Shown piece by piece: positions 24,207 to 34,192 of a stretch of DNA of 64,000 bases. Within the stretch, counting starts at the first letter, position 1; each line of letters starts with the position of its first letter. The DNA lies in the NCBI RefSeq assembly GCF_017309385.1, contig NZ_JAFJMJ010000001.1, positions 1,860,001 through 1,924,000 on the forward strand, in the 5' to 3' direction. This stretch comes from Amycolatopsis sp. 195334CR. GTDB lineage: Bacteria; Actinomycetota; Actinomycetes; Mycobacteriales; Pseudonocardiaceae. Under the pieces are notes generated by a model, which worked only from the letters and a program-made list of their open reading frames with translations, was not told the DNA's origin and ran no database searches. Both the position numbers and the translations under genes were made by a program.

Positions 24207-27200
24207 TCGGAATCGCCTACCTGCGCGAGCAGTTCCGCGACTGCCTCCTCTTTGGACAGTCGGGAACCGCGCAGGTAGGCGGTTTCGTAGGCCGACTCAC
24301 CCAACATCGCGGTCAGGTCCTCGACGACCTCGGTCAGCTCGGGCTCACCGAGGTCGAAGATTCCGCGCAGCGCCTCGCTGAGGCCGAGCATGGTCGCCGC
24401 GCCGGGGGCGTCGCCTTCGCGGTGGCGCACCAGTGCCAGCACCTCCGCGTTGCGGGCCAGGTCCGCCATGTCCCGCCGGGTGGTCGAGGCCTTGGCCGAG
24501 ATGGCGATCTGCCGCCGCGCCTCGTCGAACCGGCCTTCGGACAGGGCCAGCGCGGAGAGCCCGCGGCTGGTCCACTCCACCGTGGTGCTCGGCGGGAACG
24601 GACCGTCCATCGGCCGGGCCGCCAGCTCGGCCAGCACCTCGCGGGCGAGCGCGAAATCGCCGCTCCGGCGGGCCAGCTCGGCCTTGCCGTACAACTTGAA
24701 GATGGCCAGCTCGTCGTGCGCGTAGTCGGTCTGGAGCCGCTCCAGCTCGGCCATGTCCGCCCACGCGCCGACCAGATCGCCCGCCCTCGCCCGCTCCATC
24801 GCCAGCCGCCAGACCTGCTGGCCCATCTCCTCGACCAGGTCCAGCTCGCGCGCCATCTCGTAACCGCGGCGGTAGGCCTCGATCGCGCCCTCGTTGTCCC
24901 CGCGCAACGACCGGTCCTCGGCCACCATGCCCCAGGCCATGCTCATGCCCCAGCGGTCCCCGAGCGCTTCGAACTCGCTCAGCGCCCCGGCCCTGGCCAC
25001 GTTGGCGCCCTCCCGGTCCCCGCGATCACCCAGCACGAACCCGTGCACCCACTGCCCGGAGGCGCGGGCCCACTTGTCGCCGCTGTTGCGGGCCCGGTCG
25101 ATCTCGCGGTCCGCCAGCTCGCGGTCGCCGGTCATGAACGAGACCATCGGCAACGCGATCGCCAGCATCGGGAACCGTTCCGCGGCACCGCTGTCCACGC
25201 AGTCGTTGACCAGCTGCCGGAAGTCCGGGCCGCTCCCGCCGTCGCCCAGTATCACCTCGGTCATGCCGTGGATCAGCCGGAAGGTGGCGCCGGCGTAGCG
25301 GGGGATGGCGTCCCCGAAGGCGATCATCTCGCCGGCGATCTCGACCGCCTGCGGGTGCTGGCCGCGCACCATCCAGATCCAGAGCATGGCCAGCGCCAGC
25401 CGGTGCGCCGGATCGGGCTCGTGCTCGCGGATCGCCCAGCGCAGCGCGGTCATCATGTTGTCGTACTCGGCGTCGAAGACGGCGATCGCTTCGATCTGCT
25501 CCGGGGTGCGGGTGCGCGGCTCCTGCCGCTCGGCCAGCTCGACGAAGTAGTCCACGTACCGGCGCGTGTAGGTCCTCCGCTCGTCCGCCTCGGCCAGCCG
25601 CTCGTCGGCGTAGGCGCGGATGGTCTCCAGCATCCGGTAGCGCGGCTGGCCCGCCTCGTCCGGTCGCGCGTCCACAATGGACTTCTCGACCAGCGAGCCG
25701 AGCACGTAGAGCACGTCGGCGTCGCAGACCCGTTCGATGGCCTCGATGGTGGCGCCGGCGGAGAACACCGACAGCCGCCGGGCGAGCACGCGTTCCGGCT
25801 CGTCGAGCAGGTCCCAGCTCCACTCGACCACCGCGCGCAGCGTGCGCTGGCGCGGCAGGGCGCTGCGGCTGCCCGAGGTGAGCAGCCGGAACCGGTCGTC
25901 GAGGCGCTGGGCGATCTGCGTCGCGGTCATCGAGCGCAGGCGGGCGGCGGCCAGTTCGAGCGCGAGCGGCATGCCGTCGAGGCGGTGGCAGATCTCCACC
26001 ACCGCGGCGGTGTTCGACTCGTCGAGGGTGAACGCCGGGCTGACCGCGGTGGCGCGATCGGTGAACAGGCGCACGGCCGCGGCCCGCGCGGCGGGGATCT
26101 CACGGCTGGGCAGGCCCAGCGGGCCGAGCGGGCACAGCACCTCGCCGGTGATCGCCAGCGCTTCACGGCTGGTGGTCAGCACGCGCAGGCCGGGCACGCG
26201 CGCCAGCAGGTCGCTGGTGAAGTCGGCGACGGCCTCGATGACGTGCTCGCAGTTGTCCAGCAGGAGCAGGCACGGGCGGTGGCCGAGCACCTCGGCGACC
26301 TGGTCGAGCGCGTCGGGCAGGGCCAGGTCGAGCGAGGCGCTGTCGATCACGCGGCGTTCGCGGATGCCGAGCGCGGCGGTGACGGCGGCGGGCACGTCGG
26401 CCGCGTTGCGCACGCCGGCCAGCGGCACGAACCAGGCGCGGCCGTGTTCGGCCTCGGGGTGCCGCACGGCGGCCTCGGTGGCGAGCCGCGTCTTGCCCGC
26501 GCCACCCGGTCCGACCAGCGTGACCAGGCGGTGCTCGGCGAGGCGGGCGGCGATGGTGGCCAGCTCGTCGTCACGCCCGACGAAGCTGGTCAGGCGGGCG
26601 GGGAACGCGGCGGGATGGGCCGCGGCCACGGCCTGGACCGGCTTCGGCAGATCCCCGCGCAACACGGCCAGGTGCGTTTCGGTCAGTTCGGGCGAGGGGT
26701 CCACGCCCAGCTCGTCGGCGAGCGTCTGGCGCACGTTCTCGAAGACGGCGAGGGCTTCGGACTGGCGCCCGGCCATGGACAACGCGCGCATGCGCAACGC
26801 GGCCAGGCGCTCGCGGAGCGGATGGCGGTCGGCGGCGGCTTCCAGGTCGGCGAGGACCTCGGCGTGCCTGCCGACGGCGAGTTCGGCGTCGAACCAGTCC
26901 TCGTGGGCGGCGGTGCGCAGGTCGTCGAGGCGGGCGGCGGGCGCGTGCGCGAACCCGGCGTCGAGGATGTCGGCGAGCGCGGGTCCCTGCCAGAGCGCGA
27001 GTGCGGCGCTGAGCTGCGCGGCCGCCTTCTCCGGACGGCCCGCCTTCAGCTCGGCGCGCCCCTGCGCGGCGAGGGTCTCGAAGCGGGCGGCATCGACGTC
27101 GGCGGCCAGCTGGTAACCACCGCCCGCCGAGGTGAGCACGCCGGTTTCGGGCAGGGCCTTGCGGAGGCGGGAGACCAGCGACTGGAGCGCGTTGGCCGCA

Positions 27201-27373
27201 TCGGCGGGCGGTTCGCCGCCCCAGAGGTCGGCGGCCAGCGCCTCCGCGGTGACCACCCGGCCGGCGGCGAGCGCCAGCCGGGCCAGGAGCATGCGGAGGC
27301 GCGCACCGCCGAGCGTGACCGGCGGTCCTTGGTCCGCGTGCACGCGGACCGGGCCGAGGAGTACTACGCGCAC
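24203..27373 (-). CDS. AfsR/SARP-type regulator with BTAD, NB-ARC and TPR domains
   Basis: About 1056 residues. The N-terminus is an OmpR-like winged helix (VVLLGPVRVHA to SLVSRLRKALP, about residues 1-90), followed by the bacterial transcriptional activator domain (about 95-240, ending DELGVDPSPELTE), an NB-ARC ATPase (Walker A VGPGGAGKTRLATE near 285; Walker B LLLLDNCEHV near 370) and a long helical TPR-like region. Such proteins switch on secondary metabolism or transport when ATP-bound oligomers form. It may control the convergent DrrAB-like exporter (inference). GTG 27373 is chosen since GGAAGG lies eight bases upstream; GTG 27376 is equivalent. Confidence 0.9.
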   Translation of the reverse strand: MRVVLLGPVRVHADQGPPVTLGGARLRMLLARLALAAGRVVTAEALAADLWGGEPPADAANALQSLVSRLRKALPETGVLTSAGGGYQLAADVDAARFETLAAQGRAELKAGRPEKAAAQLSAALALWQGPALADILDAGFAHAPAARLDDLRTAAHEDWFDAELAVGRHAEVLADLEAAADRHPLRERLAALRMRALSMAGRQSEALAVFENVRQTLADELGVDPSPELTETHLAVLRGDLPKPVQAVAAAHPAAFPARLTSFVGRDDELATIAARLAEHRLVTLVGPGGAGKTRLATEAAVRHPEAEHGRAWFVPLAGVRNAADVPAAVTAALGIRERRVIDSASLDLALPDALDQVAEVLGHRPCLLLLDNCEHVIEAVADFTSDLLARVPGLRVLTTSREALAITGEVLCPLGPLGLPSREIPAARAAAVRLFTDRATAVSPAFTLDESNTAAVVEICHRLDGMPLALELAAARLRSMTATQIAQRLDDRFRLLTSGSRSALPRQRTLRAVVEWSWDLLDEPERVLARRLSVFSAGATIEAIERVCDADVLYVLGSLVEKSIVDARPDEAGQPRYRMLETIRAYADERLAEADERRTYTRRYVDYFVELAERQEPRTRTPEQIEAIAVFDAEYDNMMTALRWAIREHEPDPAHRLALAMLWIWMVRGQHPQAVEIAGEMIAFGDAIPRYAGATFRLIHGMTEVILGDGGSGPDFRQLVNDCVDSGAAERFPMLAIALPMVSFMTGDRELADREIDRARNSGDKWARASGQWVHGFVLGDRGDREGANVARAGALSEFEALGDRWGMSMAWGMVAEDRSLRGDNEGAIEAYRRGYEMARELDLVEEMGQQVWRLAMERARAGDLVGAWADMAELERLQTDYAHDELAIFKLYGKAELARRSGDFALAREVLAELAARPMDGPFPPSTTVEWTSRGLSALALSEGRFDEARRQIAISAKASTTRRDMADLARNAEVLALVRHREGDAPGAATMLGLSEALRGIFDLGEPELTEVVEDLTAMLGESAYETAYLRGSRLSKEEAVAELLAQVGDSD

Positions 27374-27432
27374 CACCCCAGCCTTCCAGACGAGCCGTGG
27401 TGCGCGCCGCCGCATTGATCCCGGAGAAGCGA

Positions 27433-27467
27433 AAGCGCCCCCGGAGCGGGCTGCTCCGGGGGCGCTT
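27433..27467 (-). terminator. Rho-independent-like terminator of clpC
   Basis: A perfect 15-bp stem (27433-27447 with 27453-27467) and a five-base loop lies 14 bases after the clpC stop. On the minus strand it is followed by TTTCGCTTC, a short T-rich tail. It separates clpC from the downstream AfsR-type gene. Confidence 0.85.
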
Positions 27468-27480
27468 CCTTGGCGTTGCT

Positions 27481-30039
27481 TTACTCGCCGTCGTTCTCCT
27501 GGTGGTCGTCACCGGCAGCCGAAGCGCCGATGCTCACCGGCGGGGAGTCCGGCACGCTGGACGGCCGAGCCTCACCGCGGAAGGTGAACTTGGCCTGGTC
27601 GTCCTTCTCGCCTTCTTCGCCGTTCCAGCCCTCGACGTCGACCACGATGATCTGACCGGCCTCGACCTCGCCGAACAGGATCTTCTCGGACAGCTGGTCC
27701 TCGATCTCCCGCTGGATGGTGCGACGCAGCGGCCGGGCGCCGAGCACCGGGTCGAACCCGCGCTTGGCCAGCAGCGACTTCGCCTTCTCGGTCAGCTCGA
27801 TGTCCATGTCCTTGGACTTCAGCTGCGTCTCGACCCGCGCGATCATCAGGTCGACCATCTGGATGATCTGGTCCTTGGTCAGCTGGTGGAAGACGATGAT
27901 GTCGTCGATCCGGTTCAGGAACTCCGGCCGGAAGTGCTTCTTCATCTCCTCGTTGACCTTCTGCTTCATCTTCTCGTACTTCGACGAAACGTCGTTGCCG
28001 GAAGTGAAGCCGAGGCTCACCGACTTCGAGATGTCCTGCGTCCCGAGGTTCGAGGTGAAGATCAGCACGGTGTTCTTGAAGTCGACGGTACGGCCCTGGC
28101 CGTCGGTCAGGCGGCCGTCCTCCAGCACCTGCAGGAGCGTGTTGTAGATCTCCTGGTGCGCCTTCTCGATCTCGTCGAACAGCACCACCGAGAACGGCTT
28201 GCGCCGCACCTTCTCGGTCAGCTGGCCACCCTCTTCGTAGCCGACGTAGCCCGGAGGGGCACCGAACAGCCGCGAAGCGGTGTAGCGGTCGTGGAACTCA
28301 CCCATGTCGATCTGGATGAGCGCGTCGTCCTCGCCGAACAGGAAGTTCGCCAGCGCCTTGGACAGCTCGGTCTTACCGACACCGGACGGGCCGGCGAAGA
28401 TGAACGAGCCGGACGGGCGCTTCGGGTCCTTCAGGCCGGCGCGGGTGCGGCGGATCGCCTGGGACACGGCCTTGACCGCGTCCTCCTGGCCGATGATCCG
28501 CTTGTGCAGCTCCTCCTCCATGCGGAGGAGCCGGGTGGTCTCCTCCTCGGTGAGCTTGAACACCGGGATACCGGTCCAGTTGGCCAGGACCTCGGCGATC
28601 TGCTCGTCGTCGACCTCCGCGACGACGTCCAGGTCACCGTCCTTCCACTGCTTCTCCCGCTCGGACTTCTGGCCCAGCAGGGTCTTCTCCTCGTCGCGCA
28701 GGCGCGCGGCGCGCTCGAAGTCCTGCGCGTCGATGGCCGATTCCTTGTCCCGGCGCACGTCGGCGATCTTCTCGTCGAACTCGCGCAGGTCCGGCGGCGC
28801 GGTCATCCGGCGGATGCGCATCCGGGCGCCGGCCTCGTCGATCAGGTCGATCGCCTTGTCCGGCAGGAACCGGTCGTTGATGTACCGGTCGGCCAGGGTG
28901 GAGGCGGCGACCAGCGCCGAGTCGGTGATCGAGACGCGGTGGTGCGCCTCGTACCGGTCGCGCAGGCCCTTGAGGATCTCGATGGTGTGCTCGAGCGAGG
29001 GCTCGCCGACCTGGATCGGCTGGAAGCGGCGCTCCAGCGCCGGGTCCTTCTCGACGTACTTGCGGTACTCCTCGAGCGTGGTGGCACCGATGGTCTGCAG
29101 CTCACCACGGGCCAGCATCGGCTTGAGGATGGACGCCGCGTCGATCGCGCCCTCGGCGGCACCCGCACCGACCAGGGTGTGGATCTCGTCGATGAACAGG
29201 ATGATGTCGCCGCGGGTCTTGATCTCCTTGAGCACCTTCTTCAGGCGCTCTTCGAAGTCACCGCGGTACCGGGAGCCGGCGACCAGCGAGCCGAGGTCGA
29301 GGGTGTAGAGCTGCTTGTCCTTCAGCGTCTCCGGGACCTCGCCCTTGACGATGTTCTGCGCGAGCCCCTCGACGACGGCGGTCTTGCCGACGCCGGGCTC
29401 CCCGATCAGCACCGGGTTGTTCTTGGTGCGGCGGGAGAGCACCTGCATCACGCGCTCGATCTCCTTGCCGCGCCCGATCACCGGGTCCAGCTTGCCCTCG
29501 CGGGCGGAGGAGGTCAGGTTGCGGCCGAACTGGTCGAGCACCAGCGAGGACGACGGAGTGCCCTCGCCGCGGCCGCCACCGGCCTCGGCGGGCTCCTTGC
29601 CCTGGTAACCCGACAGCAGCTGCAGTACCTGCTGGCGCACCCGGTTGAGGTCCGCGCCGAGCTTGACCAGCACCTGCGCGGCCACGCCCTCGCCCTCGCG
29701 GATCAGGCCGAGCAGGATGTGCTCCGTGCCGATGTAGTTGTGGCCGAGCTGCAGTGCCTCGCGCAGCGAGAGCTCCAGCACCTTCTTCGCCCGAGGCGTG
29801 AAGGGGATGTGCCCGCTGGGCGCCTGCTGCCCCTGGCCGATGATTTCCTCGACTTGCTGGCGAACGCCCTCCAGGGCGATTCCCAGCGACTCGAGCGCCT
29901 TGGCGGCGACACCCTCACCCTCGTGGATGAGACCCAGGAGGATGTGCTCGGTGCCGATGTAGTTGTGGTTGAGCATCCTGGCCTCTTCTTGGGCCAGGAC
30001 GACCACCCGCCTCGCGCGGTCGGTGAACCTCTCGAACAT
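27481..30039 (-). CDS. clpC: ATP-dependent Clp protease ATP-binding subunit ClpC
   Basis: An 852-residue HSP100 unfoldase that feeds proteins to ClpP. Two N-terminal Clp-N repeats (each with [19 protein letters not shown] sequence, about residues 1-145), first AAA domain with Walker A GEPGVGKT near 213-220, a UVR/coiled middle region ([15 protein letters not shown]), and a second AAA domain with [15 protein letters not shown]. The C-terminal tail is short and acidic. ATG 30039 is selected because GAGGGAG is five bases upstream; an in-frame GTG lies six bases earlier. It corresponds to M. tuberculosis clpC1 (Rv3596c) in sequence and in position next to lsr2 and lysS. Confidence 0.97.
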   Translation of the reverse strand: MFERFTDRARRVVVLAQEEARMLNHNYIGTEHILLGLIHEGEGVAAKALESLGIALEGVRQQVEEIIGQGQQAPSGHIPFTPRAKKVLELSLREALQLGHNYIGTEHILLGLIREGEGVAAQVLVKLGADLNRVRQQVLQLLSGYQGKEPAEAGGGRGEGTPSSSLVLDQFGRNLTSSAREGKLDPVIGRGKEIERVMQVLSRRTKNNPVLIGEPGVGKTAVVEGLAQNIVKGEVPETLKDKQLYTLDLGSLVAGSRYRGDFEERLKKVLKEIKTRGDIILFIDEIHTLVGAGAAEGAIDAASILKPMLARGELQTIGATTLEEYRKYVEKDPALERRFQPIQVGEPSLEHTIEILKGLRDRYEAHHRVSITDSALVAASTLADRYINDRFLPDKAIDLIDEAGARMRIRRMTAPPDLREFDEKIADVRRDKESAIDAQDFERAARLRDEEKTLLGQKSEREKQWKDGDLDVVAEVDDEQIAEVLANWTGIPVFKLTEEETTRLLRMEEELHKRIIGQEDAVKAVSQAIRRTRAGLKDPKRPSGSFIFAGPSGVGKTELSKALANFLFGEDDALIQIDMGEFHDRYTASRLFGAPPGYVGYEEGGQLTEKVRRKPFSVVLFDEIEKAHQEIYNTLLQVLEDGRLTDGQGRTVDFKNTVLIFTSNLGTQDISKSVSLGFTSGNDVSSKYEKMKQKVNEEMKKHFRPEFLNRIDDIIVFHQLTKDQIIQMVDLMIARVETQLKSKDMDIELTEKAKSLLAKRGFDPVLGARPLRRTIQREIEDQLSEKILFGEVEAGQIIVVDVEGWNGEEGEKDDQAKFTFRGEARPSSVPDSPPVSIGASAAGDDHQENDGE

Positions 30040-30365
30040 TCCCACTCCCTCGACTGCTGCGCCGGCGGTGAGTACCCACCGATTCCTTCCACGATGAGTT
30101 CAGCACCGTAAGACCACTGTAGTAGCCATGCGGTCGCGCTGGCGTACCACTACGTCAGTTGGTGCCTCAGTCAGTCGGCATACCCGGCCGCCATCGGGCC
30201 GGGCTCGAATCCAGACGTTTCCGCTGATGGTTGACGTGTGGTCCAACGTCGCAGGTCGCCGTGGGATTCCGGGCGCGGCGCGCTGTCCGCTCAGCGCGAA
30301 CAACCCGAAGACGGGTGTTCGTCCCACTTTCGGGGAACAGGAGTGGCGTGGATCCGGACCGCCTG
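30040..30365. other. Intergenic region between clpC and fhuF
   Basis: This 326-base stretch between two divergent genes holds the clpC promoter on the minus strand, which I cannot place with confidence. A possible minus-strand -10 is in CTACTACAGT around 30112-30125. No convincing ClgR or HspR site was found by eye. No gene or repeat is seen. The fhuF iron box begins at its right end. Confidence 0.5.
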
Positions 30366-30384
30366 TAAGGTAAGGCACGCCTAA
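30366..30384 (+). promoter_or_regulatory. Iron box (IdeR/DmdR1-type operator) of fhuF
   Basis: TAAGGTAAGGCACGCCTAA matches the 19-base actinobacterial iron-box consensus (TWAGGTWAGSCTWACCTWA) at 16 positions by my alignment, with mismatches only at positions 12-14. It lies 29 bases before the start of the FhuF-like gene, where an iron-loaded repressor would block transcription. The site and the gene function support each other. Confidence 0.8.
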
Positions 30385-30413
30385 TCACCCGATCAGCCCA
30401 CGCAGGAGGCTCG

Positions 30414-31238
30414 ATGTCGTTCGGCGGCCCCGGCGAGCGGACGCGGGTGGCGGTCGGCGGGCTGGCGGAGTCGCTCCGCCGGGTCGACGGGCTGCAGGAC
30501 CGGGCCGGCATCCGGTTCGACCTGCCGACCGGGCCGGACCGCGGGCAGTGGCAGCGCTGCGAGGAGCTGCTGGCGCGCCCGGCGTTGTTCACCGACTGGC
30601 ACGACCTGCTCAGCGACTGGCTGCGCGCGCAGCACGGTTCGGCGCCGAAGCGGACGGCGGCCGGGTACGTGATGTCGTGGTACCTGCACGTTCCCGCGTA
30701 CGCCGCCGCGCTCCTGTTCCACCACGAGCGCCGGGTGCCCTCGCTGCGCGCGGGCGAATTGGCCTTCAAGCTCTCCGGCGACCGGCCGCACCCGGACGGC
30801 ATCGCGGTGCTCGGCACCGAGTTCTACTGCCTGCCCAGCGACCCCGGCTCGGTGCTGCCGGAGGCGACCGTGGTGGCCGACGAGCACGAACTGGTCGCCG
30901 TGCTCCGCGCCCGCTACATCGCGCACGCCGCCCGGTTCGTCCGCGCCTACCGCGAGGTGAGCCCGCTCGGCCCGCGCACGCTGTGGGCCGCGGCCACCGA
31001 CGCGCTGGACAACTCGCTGTGGTGGGCGGGCAGGCACGGCGGGGACGAAGGCGCGGGCGTGGCCGACGCGGCGCTGGTGCTCGACGCCACCTACGCGCCG
31101 CTGACGTCGGCCTCGACCCTGCGGATGACCGAACAGCGCGAGTGGGCGCGGCGGCGGGAAAGCTGCTGCTTCTCGTACCTGCTCCCGGCCGAAGCCGAAT
31201 GCGCCGGCTGCCCGCGCACCTGCGCCCGCTCGTCGTAG
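30414..31238 (+). CDS. FhuF-like ferric siderophore reductase, [2Fe-2S]
   Basis: A 274-residue protein with the FhuF C-terminal iron-sulfur motif: adjacent cysteines in RRESCCFSYLL followed by ECAGCPRTC, giving C-C-x10-C-x2-C. Upstream is a helical domain resembling the IucA/FhuF ferric-siderophore family (FTDWHDLLSDWLRAQHG, GYVMSWYLHVPAYAAALL). FhuF proteins reduce iron(III) in siderophores in the cytoplasm to release it. AGGAGG precedes ATG 30414. The iron box directly upstream indicates expression under iron limitation. It ends eight bases before the convergent TIGR03086 gene. Confidence 0.88.
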   Translation: MSFGGPGERTRVAVGGLAESLRRVDGLQDRAGIRFDLPTGPDRGQWQRCEELLARPALFTDWHDLLSDWLRAQHGSAPKRTAAGYVMSWYLHVPAYAAALLFHHERRVPSLRAGELAFKLSGDRPHPDGIAVLGTEFYCLPSDPGSVLPEATVVADEHELVAVLRARYIAHAARFVRAYREVSPLGPRTLWAAATDALDNSLWWAGRHGGDEGAGVADAALVLDATYAPLTSASTLRMTEQREWARRRESCCFSYLLPAEAECAGCPRTCARSS

Positions 31239-31246
31239 AACATCCG

Positions 31247-31822
31247 TTATGCCAGGGGTTTCCAGGACGGGTCGCGGCCGGTGAGGCCCAGCAGGCGGTC
31301 CAGCACCGGCGCCGACGCGGGAACGGGCACCTCCGGGCCGTACACCTTCATCTGCCGCGCGGTCTCCGCGTTCGCCGCGACGTCGGTGTACAAGGCGGCG
31401 ACCACCTCGGGCTCCGGTTCGAACGGGCGGCCGGTGGCGCGGGCCAGGTCCCAGCCGTGGACCACGAACTCGCCGAACACCATTCCGTAGAGCATCGGGG
31501 CCGGGAGTTCCGCGCCGCCGAAGTCGGCCATGCCCTCCCGCGCACCGGGACGGCCCAGCGCTTCGACGAGGTCAGCGGCTTGCTTGTCCAGCCGGGCGGC
31601 CCAGTCGTCACCCAGTTCGACCCCGGCCTCACCGGCCCCGGCTTCGGGCGGCGCCGAGCGGCGCGCACCGGCGAGCAGGAATGGTCCCCAGTACAAAAGG
31701 TGCCTCAGCAGCGCCCGGACGTCGTAGTCGGCGCAGGGCGTCGGCGCGCCCAGTTCGCCCGGTTCGATAGCGCGGACGATCCCGGTGAACCGATCGGCCG
31801 CGAGCGGAAGTAGTTCTGGCAT
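31247..31822 (-). CDS. TIGR03086 family metal-binding protein
   Basis: A 191-residue DinB-like protein. Family marks are PTPCADYDVRALLRHLL near residue 27 (first His ligand) and EFVVHGWDLARATG near residue 120 (second His ligand), with RFTGIVRAIEPGEL at the start. The fold is shared with mycothiol-dependent maleylpyruvate isomerase and mycothiol S-transferases, but the reaction is unknown. It is the second member in the window, only distantly similar to the one at 15162-15698. It is convergent with the FhuF gene. Confidence 0.85.
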   Translation of the reverse strand: MPELLPLAADRFTGIVRAIEPGELGAPTPCADYDVRALLRHLLYWGPFLLAGARRSAPPEAGAGEAGVELGDDWAARLDKQAADLVEALGRPGAREGMADFGGAELPAPMLYGMVFGEFVVHGWDLARATGRPFEPEPEVVAALYTDVAANAETARQMKVYGPEVPVPASAPVLDRLLGLTGRDPSWKPLA

Positions 31823-32038
31823 GCGCCGATTAGCTCACACCCGGTGGCCGCCGTCTTGAACAAACGCGACAAGGTTGGCCGTTCGAGTTGACCACCCATC
31901 AAGGGTGAATACGGTGTCCGCGATTCTCGATCCAATAGGGCGGCAACCAGCGAATTGGGCGGTCCGGTGGTGCCCACTAAGTGGCGCAACGCACTCCGCC
32001 GAGGCGGTGCAGGCGGCCAATTCCGCAGTACGACATGG

Positions 32039-32074
32039 GACAGGGGCACCGGCGTTCTCGCCGATGCCCCTGTC
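32039..32074 (-). terminator. Strong hairpin terminator downstream of lsr2
   Basis: A long stem 22 bases after the lsr2 stop: GACAGGGGCA pairs with TGCCCCTGTC, a C/A mismatch follows, then CGGCG pairs with CGCCG around a TTCT loop. There is no U-run on the minus strand, as in many actinobacterial terminators. The 216 bases from here to the TIGR03086 gene start (31823-32038) show no convincing gene. Confidence 0.75.
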
Positions 32075-32096
32075 TGCAGGAAGAGCCGGGTAATGC

Positions 32097-32444
32097 TCAG
32101 TTCTTCTTGTGGTAGGCCTCGACAACCTCGGACGGGATGCGCCCGCGGTCGGAAACCTGATAGCCGTTCTTGCGCGCCCAGGCGCGGATGGCCTGGTTCT
32201 GCTCGCGGTCGACGGTGGCCGGGCGGGCAACGGCCTTGGTGGCCGGACGGCCACCGGAGCGCTTGCGGCCACCGGCGCGGCGGGCGTGCTCGACGTACTG
32301 GGCGAGCGCGTCGCGCAGTTCCTCGGCATTGTCGGCCGACAGATCGATCTGGTAGCTCACACCGTCCAGACCGAACTCGACCGTCTCTTCGGCTTCCGAA
32401 CCGTCCAGGTCGTCCACAAGTGAGACAAGGACCTTCTGCGCCAT
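32097..32444 (-). CDS. lsr2: Nucleoid-associated protein Lsr2
   Basis: A 115-residue H-NS-like xenogeneic silencer of actinobacteria. The N-terminal dimerisation part reads [18 protein letters not shown] and [19 protein letters not shown]; the C-terminal DNA-binding domain has the AT-hook-like core ending [19 protein letters not shown], with Arg-Gly-Arg that inserts in the minor groove of AT-rich DNA. AGGAGG precedes ATG 32444. Position between clpC and lysS matches M. tuberculosis Rv3597c. A promoter with a palindrome in its spacer is proposed upstream. Confidence 0.97.
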   Translation of the reverse strand: MAQKVLVSLVDDLDGSEAEETVEFGLDGVSYQIDLSADNAEELRDALAQYVEHARRAGGRKRSGGRPATKAVARPATVDREQNQAIRAWARKNGYQVSDRGRIPSEVVEAYHKKN

Positions 32445-32537
32445 TGGTTTCCTCCTGCTTGGGGCTAGCTCGCAACTTGGTCAGTAAAGATCGGTGTGGG
32501 GCCACAAGCCCCGTGACAGGAGCTGTCGGTTAAGACA

Positions 32538-32566
32538 TTAATACTCGCTCTCGCGAGTAAACGCAA
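32538..32566 (-). promoter_or_regulatory. Candidate lsr2 promoter with an inverted repeat in the spacer
   Basis: On the minus strand TTGCGT (32561-32566) and TATTAA (32538-32543) are 17 bases apart, a good sigma-70-type promoter. The spacer and the edge of the -10 hold TACTCGC-GAGA-GCGAGTA (32542-32559), a 7-bp inverted repeat that could be an operator. It also lies just after the lysS stop and might act in lysS termination. The AT content is high for this genome. Confidence 0.55.
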
Positions 32567-32578
32567 ATCTCGATTGGG

Positions 32579-34081
32579 TTATTCGGGTCGAACCAGCGGG
32601 AACAGGATGGTCTCCCGGATACCGAGCCCGGTCAGCGCCATCAGCAAGCGATCGATACCCATTCCCACTCCCCCGCTCGGCGGCATTCCGTACTCAAGGG
32701 CGCGAAGGAAATCCTCATCCAGCCGCATGGCCTCACTATCACCGGCGGCGGCCAGCTGGGACTGCGCCACGAGCCTTTGCCGTTCGACCACCGGATCGAC
32801 CAACTCGGAGTACCCGGTCGCCAGTTCGAATCCCCGAACGTAGAGGTCCCACTTCTCGGCCACCCCCGGCTGCGAGCGGTGCTGCCTGGTCAGCGGGGAG
32901 GTCTCCACCGGGAAATCCCGGACGAAAGTCGGGGCGTGCAGGTGATCGCCGACGAAGTGTTCCCACAGTTCCTCGATCAGTTTGCCGTGGCCGAGTTTGG
33001 GATCGAACTCCAGATCGTGCGCGGTGGCGAAGGCGCGCAACTTCTCCACCGAGGTCTCCGGGGTTACTTCCTCACCGAGTGCCTCCGACAACGAGCCATA
33101 CATTGTCAGGGAGGTCCACTCGCCGGACAGGTCGTACTCGCTGCCGTCGGAAAGGGTCACCACCTGGGTGCCGAAGACCGCCTCGGCGGCTTCCTGCACC
33201 AACTCCCTGGTCATCACCGCATTGGTGTCGTAAGTGGCGTACGCCTCGTAGTACTCCAGCATGGCGAACTCGGGCGAATGGGATGAGTCGCTGCCCTCGT
33301 TCCGGAAGTTGCGGTTGATCTCGAAGACCTTCTCGATCCCGCCGACCACGCAGCGCTTGAGGTACAGCTCCGGCGCGATGCGCAGGTAGAGCTCCATGTC
33401 GAAGGCATTGGACCGGGTGACGAACGGCCGGGCCGCCGCGCCGCCGTGCAGCGTCTGCAGCATCGGCGTCTCCACCTCGGTGAATCCGCGCCGGTGGAAG
33501 GAATCACGCAGGGAACGCATTACCCCGGCGCGGGTTTCCACCACTTCCCTGGCCTTCGGGCGCACGATCAGATCGACGTAACGCTGCCGGATGCGGGTTT
33601 CCTCGGCCAGTTCCTTGTGCGCGACCGGCAGCGGCCGCAGCGCCTTCGAGGTCAGCTGCCAGCCGTCGGCCATCACCGACAGCTCACCGCGCTTCGAGGT
33701 GATCACCTCACCGGTGACGAACACGTGGTCACCGAGGTCCACATCGGACTTCCAGGCGGCCAGCGCCTGCTCGCCGACCTTGGCCAGGCTGATCATCGCC
33801 TGCAGTTCGGCGCCGCCCTCGCGCAGGCTGGCGAAGCACAGTTTCCCGGTGTTCCGCATGAACATCACGCGGCCGGTCACGCCGACGCGGACCCCGGTCG
33901 CGGTGTCCGCGGGAAGGCCGTCGTGCGCGGCGCGGATTTCGGCGAGGCCGTGCGTGCGCGGGACCTCGACGGGATAGGGCTCGACGCCCTCGGCGAGAAT
34001 CCGCTCCCGCTTCTCCCGCCGGACGCGCATCTGTTCGGGCAGGTCGTCTTCACTCGTAACGGATGCGGGGTTCTCGCTCAT
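32579..34081 (-). CDS. lysS: Lysine--tRNA ligase, class II
   Basis: A 500-residue class II lysyl-tRNA synthetase. The N-terminal OB-fold anticodon-binding domain ([20 protein letters not shown] near residue 70) is followed by the catalytic domain with motif 2 [20 protein letters not shown] and motif 3 [15 protein letters not shown] near the C-terminus. ATG 34081 is preferred over an in-frame GTG six bases upstream. It corresponds to Rv3598c. The gene normally between it and panD in mycobacteria (coaX) is missing; the 111 bases upstream hold no gene. Confidence 0.96.
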   Translation of the reverse strand: MSENPASVTSEDDLPEQMRVRREKRERILAEGVEPYPVEVPRTHGLAEIRAAHDGLPADTATGVRVGVTGRVMFMRNTGKLCFASLREGGAELQAMISLAKVGEQALAAWKSDVDLGDHVFVTGEVITSKRGELSVMADGWQLTSKALRPLPVAHKELAEETRIRQRYVDLIVRPKAREVVETRAGVMRSLRDSFHRRGFTEVETPMLQTLHGGAAARPFVTRSNAFDMELYLRIAPELYLKRCVVGGIEKVFEINRNFRNEGSDSSHSPEFAMLEYYEAYATYDTNAVMTRELVQEAAEAVFGTQVVTLSDGSEYDLSGEWTSLTMYGSLSEALGEEVTPETSVEKLRAFATAHDLEFDPKLGHGKLIEELWEHFVGDHLHAPTFVRDFPVETSPLTRQHRSQPGVAEKWDLYVRGFELATGYSELVDPVVERQRLVAQSQLAAAGDSEAMRLDEDFLRALEYGMPPSGGVGMGIDRLLMALTGLGIRETILFPLVRPE

Positions 34082-34192
34082 GCGCACAGGGTACGAACCC
34101 GCTGATCGGCTACGCCAACCGGATTACCGAAAATGGCAATCCGGTGACCGGCGAACGCGTCCGGTTTCCGCGGTGCCGGAAACCGGACATAC

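Noticed and set aside
23894..27418. A plus-strand open frame of about 1174 codons
   Set aside because: It is antisense to the AfsR-type gene, whose domains are clear; composition is Gly/Arg/Gln-rich.
27397..30111. A plus-strand open frame of about 904 codons
   Set aside because: It is the mirror of clpC and encodes no recognisable domain.
30046..30365. ClgR or HspR operator upstream of clpC
   Set aside because: CGC/GCG elements are present but not at the required spacing; I could not support a site.
31875..32093. A 72-codon plus-strand frame after lsr2
   Set aside because: It covers the lsr2 terminator hairpin, lacks a ribosome binding site and has no known domain.
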